Position numbers and translations under genes: made by a program. Source: Adineta ricciae (Eukaryota; Rotifera; Eurotatoria; Adinetida; Adinetidae). Taken from it: 64,000 nt of DNA. Where the stretch lies: NCBI GenBank assembly GCA_905250025.1, contig CAJNOJ010000003.1:1-64000 (forward strand), given 5' to 3'. Below, piece by piece: positions 33,075 to 44,405 of the stretch (positions are counted from its first letter, which is position 1; each line of letters starts with the position of its first letter). The notes beneath the pieces are model-generated. The model was not told the origin of the DNA. It did not search any database and saw only the letters and a list, made by a program, of their open reading frames with translations.

Positions 33075-35680
33075 TTAATTTTTCGGTTTCTTATTAATAA
33101 ATGCATCAAGTGTTTGATTGTTATTACTTGGTTGTGTTTCATTCTTGCGCTTAATCGGTTTTGTTGGCTTCGGTACGACTAATGTTTGATAGGAATTTTT
33201 GTTTTCCTCCATTTGTAATTCGCGCGCAAAATGAAAATCTTCGTGTTCGGGCATATCCCATGCTAAAATTGACTTGTTACATTTCGAACAAGTTATATAT
33301 CGATCATCGGATTTGTCCGGCGACGAGTGAGCACTGTTTTCATTTGTTGAATAACGTGAGAAGAAAGATGCTACCGATGAACTTGGCTTTGGTTCAGGCT
33401 TGAATGGAGTTTTTAATCGTTCTTCATTCTGTTGAAACTTTCGAAAAAAGTCACCTTTCATTTGTGAGCTTGTTGTTACTGATGGCTTCTGTGTAATAGT
33501 TTCAGCATCATCGTCACTTTCTTCATCTGCCTGCTCTGACTCTTGCATATTGAGCGTATTTCCCGTTGGTTCCATTTTCGACGTCTGTCTCGAAAATAGA
33601 TCCGCAATAGATTTTGTATTGACACTGTCGAGAAACTTTCCGGCGCCAATACCAAGATTGATAATCGCTGGCGAATATACATTGGATCCTGATGCGCTTT
33701 TATTGAATTGTTTCAGTATACGATATGCATCATTGGCAAAACGATCGATTGAATATTCATTTAATGGACAAGAACGCGCAATTGTTTCGTTCGTCGTCGT
33801 TGTACATGTTACGGTTAAGAGTTTTGCACGGCGTTTATTCTAGGAAAAATCCTCATTTTAACTTCAAGATAGATCAAATTCATATCATTGACAGTACCTC
33901 TGCTCGATCTTTTTCTAACCGATTAAAAACTTCTTCAGCTAGATTGTGACACCAAGTACGGACCTAAGTTAGTTGAAATAGAATTGAACATATGTCTTCG
34001 AATCTGAAGCGTACTTTTTCATTAGTATCTAACGATGTTTTGCCTGGAAAGTTTTTACTTGCTGAAATTGATTTGTACAGATTTCGACTATTTACAGGTG
34101 TGGTCTCAATGCCTCGAATTAAATTGTACAACCAACAACCGTCTTTGTCACCCAGAGATGTTTGAAGTCCATCGAGTGAGTATTTTCTCAATTGACCTAT
34201 ATAATCAACTTGGAATAATTCAGTGACGCGTTCACCGGCTTTGCCACCCAAGCCTTGACTGAAAATATTGAATGAAAAACCTTCTAAACAAGCTTTATCT
34301 TTCTTACATTTTCTGAACCGGTGTTTTATCGAACACGCAATCAATGTCGGAAGTGGATAATATAGTTTGTTTTCTTGGTTTATTAAAACCACAGCATAGT
34401 TTTGCTAAAACCTAGAATAATCAAGTTTAAGATGTGGATAGTGATGTACATAAAAGGGATTACTTTGTTTCTCGCGATACCAGCAGAACAGAAGAATCCA
34501 GTTTCTTCCTTGATTTTCTTTCGAATTCGTTCGACAAGATAAGCCCCAAGAACTAGATCGAGATTTCGGTTTTCATCATCTGATTGACCATTCTTTAGCC
34601 AGCTTTTGATTGCTTCTACACGTTCATCTTCATTTTTCGTTGTGCAACTGGCCAAATGTGTTGACGGAAAATCATCGATTGTTAAATTAGGTTTGTTCTC
34701 TTTTAATTTCTGAACGTCATCAGTCAAATCAATGTAAGCTTCATCAATACTGGCCTTTTCAACAAGTTTGAAATCGGCATTGAGAACACGAAAAACATCG
34801 GCACTTGCGTCTCGGTACCTTGAATAGGAGAAAATACACATGAGCTATTTCAGACTTCGATCGAAAGCTAGCACGATGAAATCGATGTCCACAATATCAT
34901 CAAGTGCATTTAACCCTGGTGTGAACCTCATTAGCTGAGAATCACGATGTGAAACCGTCCTTCCATCTGTATTACATATAGATAAATCTCTGCTTAACAT
35001 GACCGTGGCCTTTGGAATCATAGGCATAGCGCGACAAGAATTTAATTCGTAAACAATTATCGATGTGTATTATGCAGTTATAATCAGCATGATTCGAACA
35101 CTTACGTGTCGTAGACTGTCCTTAATAAATTTCAATAACCAAATGATAATAAAAAAGGTGACCTTCGTTGAATCGAAAATTACTCTAATCAACCTTTATC
35201 TGTTGTGAAAAGTAGTATCTTGATGTGTAATTTTCACTACAAGCTGTCAAATTGCTTTTGCGTGATATTGTAAATAAAGGCTTTACTCGATAGATAAATG
35301 AAAATCTTACCGAGTTAAATTTGCTTTTCCGTTCAGTTCTTGAACATGAAAAACGTGAAAATCAGGGCATAGTTCTTTTGCTTGTTCGCCTCGCATGCCT
35401 GCACCATCAGAATATTCCTTTATCAATACCAAAAACCTCTCGTATTACCTCGTTTCACACCGAAATCTCGAGCTTCATAATTAACAGCAATAAGACTAAA
35501 TAGACGTTTCTTCATATTTGTCGTTTATTCATTGAGATATACATACCCACCACCTTTCCATGTGTAATATTGAGCTACACCACATGGTTTGCCAAGAAAC
35601 TCAGGTTGTAGTCTTTGTTCGACTTGAACATAAAAACAATCCATATCAATTAATGCAATTACCCGATGATCGACATTCAT
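33075..35680 (-). CDS. POLH: DNA polymerase eta, complete gene
   Basis: Eight exons join in phase: 35680-35547, 35495-35449, 35398-35311, 34818-34464, 34411-34308, 34258-34015, 33963-33898, 33839-33075, giving 600 residues. It is a Y-family translesion polymerase that copies past UV photoproducts in the nucleus. The palm has D12 in LIDMDCFYVQVEQ and the catalytic pair D115/E116 in ASIDEAYIDLT. GIARNKVLAKLCCGFNKP and the helix-hairpin-helix GLGGKAGERV follow, then the little finger. The C-terminal tail has two FF motifs (about 477 and 505) that could be REV1-interacting, a UBZ finger (C530, C533, H545, H549 in EHEDFHFARELQ) for ubiquitinated PCNA, and a terminal PIP-like QTLDAFI (588-594). All core parts are intact. 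Intron 3 (~490 nt) is long for this window and codes nothing recognisable. An acceptor-like TATGTTTCAG lies 11 nt before the ATG. Confidence 0.92.
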
Positions 35681-38216
35681 TTTTCTCAGTCTGAAACATA
35701 GCAATCATTGTGTTTCCAGTGCGTTATCTTAGCCATGACGATAGTTGAGAGATTCCGTTTCACTGTCACGTACTGATCTCGTTTGTATTCATACTCGTTC
35801 AGAAAAATAAACCTTTCGAACTTTTATATACAATGCAAATCGTCACAAGAAGGTGATGACGAAATTCATGACACATAACGGCTGGTCTGGTCTATGTGAT
35901 TGGAAAATAGTAATTGAGTAAGTACGACAGATGACGCTATTTTCTTAAGAGTTTCATATAATCAATTTTATAGTTTTAGTATACTGAACGACTAGATAGT
36001 CACGAAGGTCTTCTAGTTAGAGAATACATGATATAGAAGTAAAATCTTTTCACCTTCTAGAATGCATATGAGTACGATTAGTTTTGTGTCTACAATTAAA
36101 TTTCGTCAATCATAGGAGGACGACTGATCTGCCTATCAATTAATATTGCACGCGATCAAACCGATCGATCACCACGGTTGATCGTAAGACACATCAATAT
36201 CAAGATATTTATTCGTATAACAAAAGATACCTATACGGATCAAATAATCATCTATAACTCAGATTGAACAATACGAATATCTTTTCGTACTCACTCGGGT
36301 ACTATTTACTTTTTCTTTCATTGATATTCTAATTTATCATTGATGTATATTTGTATTTTACTGTTCGCATTTTCTCTTTTTTTTGCAATATTTGATTCGA
36401 ATCACAAGCAGTAAAAGAGAATTCATTGAATATGCAACTGATTATTTAATCGTTAAATAGTATAACACATGAAAAAGCGTGAATTAAATCAAAAAACGAT
36501 TACGATCAGTACGAGATCGTGAATCGAATACAACCGAGTTGGAATAATTTAAAAATAGAATGATTTTGAAAATCTCCGATTAGATAATCACCATTCTTGT
36601 CTGTTTATCTCTCTCCTTGTTTCTAACAACAACATGATGTTATCGAAATCGAATTAAGCCGTTTACGTGCGATATGAATCAATTGTATACAGAAGACAAC
36701 TAATCTATTTGACGTTCATCCTCGAACGAATCTTTTCTCACCTCATTCATCGATGAATGTTATTCAAGTGACAGGAAATAAAAACAGCATATTTACACAA
36801 ATTTTCCTTTTAATCTTTTACAAGCTGGTATCAGCGTGCCTAAATTGTTCGTCAAAAGTTCTGTTCGCGCATTAGTCATTTGCTCTTTGTTCTCTTTTTT
36901 TTTCTTCTTTATGTGCATATTTTACTATTTGTTATATGAACATTATCATGCCTCGACACATGCACATATTAACAACATATTGTCCGCTCGTTTGTTGTAT
37001 TTGGTGCCAAAAAAATCTCGTTCAAAGATGATCTAACATAGTCACTGCGAGCAAGACAGCTGTTGAAATTTTCAAAGACATACTGATGATGAGAAATCGA
37101 GAAAGAGGACAGATGTAATAATGATGATGATTATGATGATATTAAGCAGGCCTGCTTATGTGTGCACAATCATAGACCAATTTTGACATAATACATTTTC
37201 GCTCAGTGAACCAATACAGTAGCTCAACATGGGATCTTCTTCTTCTTCTTGTTCATCATCGTTTTGTCTTTGATGATACATACACAGAGGCAGGCTTGTA
37301 TAAGTTGACGATTAACAAGATAAATTGAGTACCGGCCAGACAAAAAGATTAAAGTTGTTCAATGAACAATCGAAAGAAAATCAAATGAACTTCTCTCTTG
37401 TATTTTTATTAATCAAATCAATAGTTCAGACATTTTTGTTTTCGTCCATCTAGGTGTTGTGATATGCGGTTTAGTCTAGTCTCAGTCTAGCTCTCATACT
37501 CTTGACGATTCAATGAATTTCGACAGAAGCAAAAAAAGAACGAGAGAGAATCGGAAATATGAATATGCGATCAGTAAGCAAACAATTTCAAGTGCTTTAC
37601 ATTCAGGGAGAAATTGCATATAAAAGTTTCAACGAACACCGGATGTTCACTCCATCATTGTATTTCCTTCGTTTTCTTCTTCATTTTTTACTGTTGACTA
37701 CATTCTAAGATAACTAATTTTGATTTCTCCAAGAAAAGCCAATCAACAGTTTTCTTTTTTTTTCTTAGAATGAAATCTATACACACCTCGCTAATTGAGA
37801 CTATATCACTTTCACCTTGTCCCCTCTCTCTCTCCTTCTCTTCTATTCTCTCCTCTTTTTCGTCGCTAAAGAAAGAAAATATCTGTCCATAGACTGGCTT
37901 CCTTTCCCTCTCTCTCTCTCTTGTAAGCACAGAAAAGAAGAAAAATGTTCGCTTCTTCTCCTTCTTCTTCTGTCGTCACACCATAGTTTTGATCGATACA
38001 TATACATACATAAACACTGCGCACAAGTCTGCCTGTCATCATTATTGTATTCTCGACAACGACACACGTAAGACGAGAGTAATCATAATAGTAGTGAAGC
38101 ATCAATTTGTCTCGTCTCTCATCCCGTTTTGTATTCTTAAACATATACACATAGAAATATAAACATACTTATACTACTAATTCAAATTTAATCATTCGTA
38201 CACAACATCACATACC
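35681..38216. other. Intergenic region between divergent POLH and Wnt genes
   Basis: 2.5 kb without a supported gene. It must hold the promoters of POLH (leftward) and Wnt (rightward). Pyrimidine-rich tracts occur at 37810-37925 and a cluster of TTC/CTT repeats near 37950-37970. The ORFs here are low-complexity shadows of these tracts. Confidence 0.6.
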
Positions 38217-39844
38217 ATGTATCTATTTCGGCAACAACAACAAATTCTCTTTACTTTCGTTCTTCTGATCCAAGCAAGTTCAGCATTTTGGTGGTAAATA
38301 TTCTTGATATTTCTCTGGTCTATTTAATTAAGAGATCTTGACGATAGATAAACGAGTTAGAAAATATTAATGTCATTTTTTCGAAAATAATGATACCCTT
38401 ACAGGCATGATGTCTATCTGTTTTTATTTAAGGTCTCTGAGTTTACCTTCATTTCAAATATGGTCGTCAACTTCAACTGATCAAGAACCGTTCTGTTCTT
38501 CATTAACATTTTTAACTGTCGAACAACGTTATCTCTGTCAAACGAATCCGAAAATATTTACTATTATTAGTCGATCTTTACGACAAGCAATTGACGAATG
38601 CCAATATCAGTTTCGAAATCAACGATGGAATTGTTCAATCTTCAATCAATCGGATGTTTTCGGAAAACTTGTTTTACGAAGTAAGTTCTCGCTATAACCC
38701 TGATCTTTTCGTTTACTGCCATCAACAATATGTCAGTCATTAAATATCATATTGTATATCGAAGGAAAGAATAATTAGACCACCTAAGGAAAAATAAGCT
38801 CTCTTGTTCTATTATAATTGGATGTAATCAAGCGAGAAGGACAATTAAACTGACGCCGTCAAGTATCACCTTTCACTTTCTCACAATGATCTATATTTTC
38901 TCGTATTTTATTATAGAAACACCGGAAACAGCATTTATTTATGCATTAACATCTGCTTCAGTCATGCATAGTATTGCTAAAGCTTGTGCAAAAGGTGAAC
39001 TAACCGAATGTGGTTGTGATAAAAGTCAACCATCGTCGTCATCATCATCATCATCATCAGTATCAGGCTCAGCTTCTATACGTCCGCGAGCTATGTTACA
39101 ATATCAAACAAGTACAATGCCGTCAATGAGCATCTCATTGTTTCCATCCACACCAACGCCTCAACCAATGGAAGGATTTGAATGGGGCGGCTGTTCGGAT
39201 GATCTGAAATTCGGTCGAAATATCAGTACATCATTCATTGATACACAAGAATCGTACGTAACGCGTCGTCGCATTGTACGCATGGTAAATTTACATAATA
39301 ATGAAGCTGGCAGACAAGTATGTTCGACAAGCAAAATTCGTCTTTGAAAAAAAAGTAAACATAACAACGATTTGCATTCTAGGCTGTCGAACGGAATGTT
39401 CAATTGACATGTAAATGTCATGGTGTTAGCGGTTCATGTACATTACGTGTTTGTTGGCGCACGTTGCCCGATTTTCGTTTAATTGGCTCAGAATTACGCA
39501 CGAAATATGCCAGTGCAACACAAGTTCGATTAAATCGTCGTCTAAGTTTACTTAAACCAAGAAAGAATTCCATGAAATTGTTCAACACCACTGATCTTAT
39601 CTATATTCATGAATCGCCATCGTTTTGCGAGAAAAATCTTCGTCTTGGCTCATTAGGTACACAAGGACGCGAATGTAACTTGACACTGAATGAACCTGGT
39701 TCTTGTTCAGTATTATGTTGTGATCGAGGTTATGAAACGATTATAAGCACAATTGAAGAAGATTGTGAGTGTCAATTTCATTGGTGTTGCGAAGTACGAT
39801 GTAAACGTTGTATTAAACGAGTGGAAAAACATTTTTGTAAATGA
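38217..39844 (+). CDS. Wnt: Wnt family secreted ligand
   Basis: Four exons join in phase (38217-38293, 38433-38680, 38917-39317, 39383-39844), giving 395 residues. A signal peptide (LFTFVLLIQASSAFWW) is followed by the Wnt core: AIDECQYQFRNQRWNCSIF, ALTSASVMHSIAKACAKGEL, WGGCSDDLKFGRNIS, NLHNNEAGRQAVERN, then CKCHGVSGSCTLRVCW carrying the acylated serine (about S258), and the C-terminal cysteine-rich part with SLGTQGRECN, CSVLCCDRGYET and FHWCCEVRCKRC ending CK. The subfamily is uncertain: CTLRVCW recalls Wnt2, while other parts recall Wnt16 or Wnt6. A run of about nine Ser with a 40-residue low-complexity insert lies between CGCDKSQP and the WGGCSDD block. It would signal through Frizzled/LRP or Ror-type receptors. 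Confidence 0.93.
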
Positions 39845-42363
39845 AAAGATTTTCAATGTCAGATGCAATCAAAAAAACGAGATGAAGATTTTTCTTTCCT
39901 CTTTTCCTATCTGAGGGCGAGTAACAGTCGAGTTCTTGTATACTTTCTCGTTGCTTGATTTCCTTTGTTTTCTTTTATATACGTATGTACGTGTGTGTGT
40001 GTGTAGCTTTGTTGTTTCGTGTTTGAATGTCTCTATATATTTTTTGCTTTAAATTCTTCTTATCTGTACGTGTTGTGTGTAAGAAAATTCTTTATAAATT
40101 ATTTGTCGTTGGTAAAAATCAACGTTTTCTATTTGTCCTGCTTCACATCACACCCGATGGCATTTTCAAAGTTAATCATGCAAAAATACGATCTTTCTGG
40201 AGAGGAGAAAAAAATCACTGTTCAATAAACTCTCGATTAGTTCTATATTTACTCTTTCTCAAACGGAAGAACAGGTGAAGCAAAGCAGAAGTGCTTGCTT
40301 TGTTACTAGTGGCAATGGTCAATGCCAAAGGGACAAATGTTGATTATTAGTGAATAAATAGACATACATTCTTTCTTGTTTTAATGAGTTTGCCATAGCA
40401 TCATCATCCGCAACAGCATTTGTTCAGAACTTAATATAACAAAAAAAAGAAGAAGATATGCACATGTGTTTGTGTTCTCGTCTGATTACAATGATGGCGT
40501 AAGACAAACAGCAGGTTGACAAGACGACATTCGAGCGATGTCCATATGGAAATAATAATCAATGTTATTGTGTTGTTTCAAATATACTTAGAAAGGATAA
40601 TCGTGAGAATTGTTAAAGATTAGAAAATGTCAAATCGAGACATATTTGCATAGATATCTAATAAGCAAACGCAAAGAGGGGTATTTCTCTTGTAAAACAT
40701 GTCCTTTGATCTCAGTTGGTGATCGAATAATAATTCTTCAATGATTTTTTTGTTTGCTATTTAATCGATTAGATTCCATCGATATTGAAGACACATTTTC
40801 TTCTATTTGAAGGACAAAAGTATACAAATAAAACCGTAAATTACAACAAGTTTGAGTTGATCGAGAGCAAATTTGCTATTCTTGATTAATCAATTCGGTT
40901 GTATAAAAAGACATTTTTACATATCAATGTCTGTGTACATATTAATATTCATAACAACTCGTTTTTGTCCGATAAAATAACAAAATATACAATCGAGTGA
41001 AGGAGTACAGAGCAGATATGAAGTTTTCTTCTTATTCACGAATTCTAACAGACAAAATATGAAAATTTTGTGCATTGATTTTCTGTTAAATTATCATTGA
41101 GAATCGCTGTTTATTCAGCAGACATCAATACTTGTCAAACTCTTAAGTAAATAACTTGAGACTATTTAGTAAATATGAAATCCAATTCGAATGATTCTCT
41201 ATCCTTGAACAATGCTCTTCTACTTGAAAATGTCATTTTTTTTCTCTTCATGTAAATCAATTAAAATGACATAGCCAAGTTGATTGTCTTGTTTTGGATT
41301 CATTTACGTTCTAGTATATCAATATTGTTAACGATAGCAGATAAAATATGTAAATGAATGCTGGTTTCTAGATGATGTTGTTTTTCCTCTTGAGCAAAAG
41401 CGATTTTTCAGTCAGTTAATAGCATAACACAAAAGTTTCTTTGTTCATGACAATGGCAAACTAATTTAGTCGATAATACACACCGACTGTATTTATCATA
41501 TTATAATTGATTTCTTTTCATCCGCCGAAGAGTTCGTCACTCCTACGAACGTATATTTTCGTATATTAATTTATTCACCTGCTTCTGTTCATTTCCCTGT
41601 AGAAATAACTTCGATATATTTCGACCATTTTGAAGAAGTAAACAGGTGGGTGGCGAACTGATTTGTAAGGTGTTATGGAATAAATAAAATCTTTACGATA
41701 GTATCAAAGAACTACTATTGATTAGAATCGAATAGGGACAAAAAGGAATAGCTCGAGAGATTTTTGAGCTATAGATAATTTTCATGTGGCAAAATAGTGA
41801 TTGAAACTTTGTTTGAGTTTTATTTTTATCAAAAGACAAGAAGAAGAAGAGAATGATGATGATGGTGATTATAAAGAACGAACAGACAAATTCAATGCGT
41901 GGATATTAATTCATCAGGTCGAATAGTATTAGCAAGTCAAAGAGGAAAAAAAAGATCGCAAGAAGATTTTTTTTTCGCATATTAGAATAAACGAAAAACA
42001 AAACGAAACAGAAGATTTTTTTGTACTAGGATATGTACGAAAACGACGAGTGTAAAAAAAAAGCGAACATATCTCATCGTATAGTGTGAAATAACAACGC
42101 ATAAGTGATGGGACTTCTTGTTTCTCTTTATAGTTTTATCTAAAAAATAGACGATGTATCACAAGAAACGAAGAAAAACTGTTGATGAAATAATGTGATT
42201 CAGAAGTTCCATACTTTTATGGGAAAACAAGAGATTAGGGGACAGTAGGAGCAGAGAAAAAAGAAGAAGTAGAACAAAAAAAAAGACTCCTATTGCTGAA
42301 ACGAATGTTATCCTAATCCTGAGAGACATTGACAAAAAGAAAACAATCATACACGAATATCTA
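39845..42363. other. Intergenic, between convergent Wnt and GT4 genes
   Basis: No gene was recognised. It contains the 3' UTR of Wnt with a GT microsatellite near 39989-40005, and likely the 3' UTR of the glycosyltransferase near 42300. The ORFs at 40019-40278 are shadows in AT-rich sequence. Confidence 0.55.
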
Positions 42364-44405
42364 TCAAGATGAAAAACATGTTTTTGTTGAATTCATTCGC
42401 TGTTTATTTCGACATGAAATAGGTGTTGATGTCGTCGGCGATGAAACTTTTACGAATGGCGCCATCAAGAATAACGCTAGTAGAATACAAATAAACCAAT
42501 TTAATCCATAATAAAACACACGACAAAGGATAATAAAAGAATTGTCGTCTGCTTTTGTCGATGTTTTCTTCATTGCATCATAATAGACATTGTTTAACTG
42601 ATCAGCAGCAGAATCCCACGAATGTTTCAAGGCCTGTTGTCGTGCCTTAATCGATAGATAATCGCGATTCTTCATTGCTAAACGTACAGCTTGTTCCGCA
42701 GAATTGATATTATCTGGTTCCCATAAATATCCATGTTCGCCATTTATGAAAAATTCTTTCAATTGTCCGCCTTCGGCAGCTACAACCGGTGTGCCACTTG
42801 CCATAGCTTCAAGATAAACTTGACCAAATGTTTCGCTAACTGATGCATAAATAAAATAATCCGCACTGGCATAAGCACTAGCGAGTTCTTCTCCGCCTAA
42901 ATAACCAAAAAAGTGCACACGATCGGTGGGAAATAGCGGTTGAAGTGTGTGTCGATAAGGCCCATCGCCAATAATACATAGAAATGTTTGATTTGGTACA
43001 CGTTCTAGAACTAATGACAAGAACTGGAAGTTCTTTTCTGGAGATATACGGCCAACGCACAGAAATAATGTTATACAGTCCATCTGTTCACGAGTAAAAT
43101 TATGTGATGTACCGAACATCCGGTAACGCATTGCTGACGAACGTCGAACCGGATTAAATAATTCGGAGTCAACACCTGTTTTCCAGACTAAAACTGGGCG
43201 TGGTACACCCGTATGTTCCATATAATCAGCAAAATCTTGACTAACTGTTAAATTAATCGACGAATAAATTAAATGTTTCAATCGTATGTATTTATAAATA
43301 GATCGCGTTAAACTGACCGCATAAGAGCGTATGTAGGTTGAAAGATAAAAATCTATATTGGTATGCGATGACCAAACTATCGGAATATTTAATGATTTAG
43401 CGAATGCACCACAGAGCATGGCTGCCGGAGTTTGTTCAACAATATGGATAACATCGGGTGAAAATTTTCGAATGGAAAAATAAATAGCAGGCTACAAAAT
43501 AGGAGAAAAAGAGCTTTTCATCTACTTCGTTTGAGAATGAATTTACATTAGGCAATAGAAATGGACATGCGCAATCGATTTTGTTGGTGAAATCAGTTGA
43601 TGATAAGATGGAAAATGTAACATATTCTTGAAGATAATCACTTCCCTCAAGCCATAGTTTTGCATTCTAAAACAACAAGATCGATTTGAACAAATCGGAA
43701 AACGATTCAATTTGTTTGTTTTCCATACTTTACAACCCGTAATCACATGTATGTGGTGTTTTCTTTTCGCTAAACGTCGTATGATTTCTTTAAATCGACG
43801 TGTAATACCACTGGTAAACGAAGGAAAACTTTCGGCAAAAAGTAAAATTCGTAGTGGATCATCGTTATCATGACCAAAGCCATTTGTATGAGCTAAATAA
43901 GAACAAAGTAACGAATGAATTAGAAGGAATATTTCGAAAACATCAGTTTTTATTTAATAATAATACCTCCATTAGTAGTCATTACTTTAACATTTATTTA
44001 TCTGACTTTTGAAGAAAGAGAAAAAAAGAATTACACACGGACATATGTATTTCTTTCTCTCAGTCGACTTTTTCGTTCTTCGGTTTTGTTTTTCTGTCGA
44101 ATAATATTTACGAAGTCGATCTTTTACTACAAATAAGAGAAAAAAAATAGATATTACTCACAGTGATAATGATGATCGATACGATTTGTTCGTTTCTCCA
44201 CAATGTTTGACGAAAGATTTGATGATGGTGGCGCGGTAGACGAAGGAGAAATGTCTTGTGTCGAAGGAACAGATGAGGGAAGAAAAGCGGTCGACAATGC
44301 TGCATAAAATGTTGTTGTAAAATTTGATTTCCACCAAGCAGGTTGTGTCTCATACGGAGATGATGGCGTTGACATTGTAGGATCAGTAAACGAAGATAAC
44401 ATCAT
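42364..44405 (-). CDS. GT4-family (GT-B) glycosyltransferase with C-terminal membrane anchor
   Basis: Four exons join in phase (44405-44162, 43892-43729, 43666-43547, 43491-42364), giving 551 residues. After a Ser/Thr/Pro-rich N-terminus of ~80 residues comes the N-terminal Rossmann domain (ILLFAESFPSFTSGITRRFK, DVIHIVEQTPAAM, WSSHTNIDFYL). The donor domain has LFLCVGRISPEKNFQFLSLV, GDGPYRHTL and the GT4 E-x7-E motif in SETFGQVYLEAMASGTPVVA. A hydrophobic helix near the C-terminus (FYYGLNWFICILLALFLMAP) would anchor it as a tail-anchored or type I-like enzyme. The catalytic half resembles SQD2/PimB-like mannosyl- or sulfoquinovosyl-type transferases more than PIGA or ALG2, which raises the possibility of non-metazoan origin. 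The substrate is unknown. Confidence 0.8.

Noticed and set aside
34845-35027. 60-residue ORF inside POLH intron 3
   Set aside because: It does not match any polymerase segment, and flanking exons join in phase without it.
37688-38150. ORFs on both strands rich in Arg/Glu or Leu/Ser
   Set aside because: Artefacts of CT-rich low-complexity sequence upstream of Wnt.
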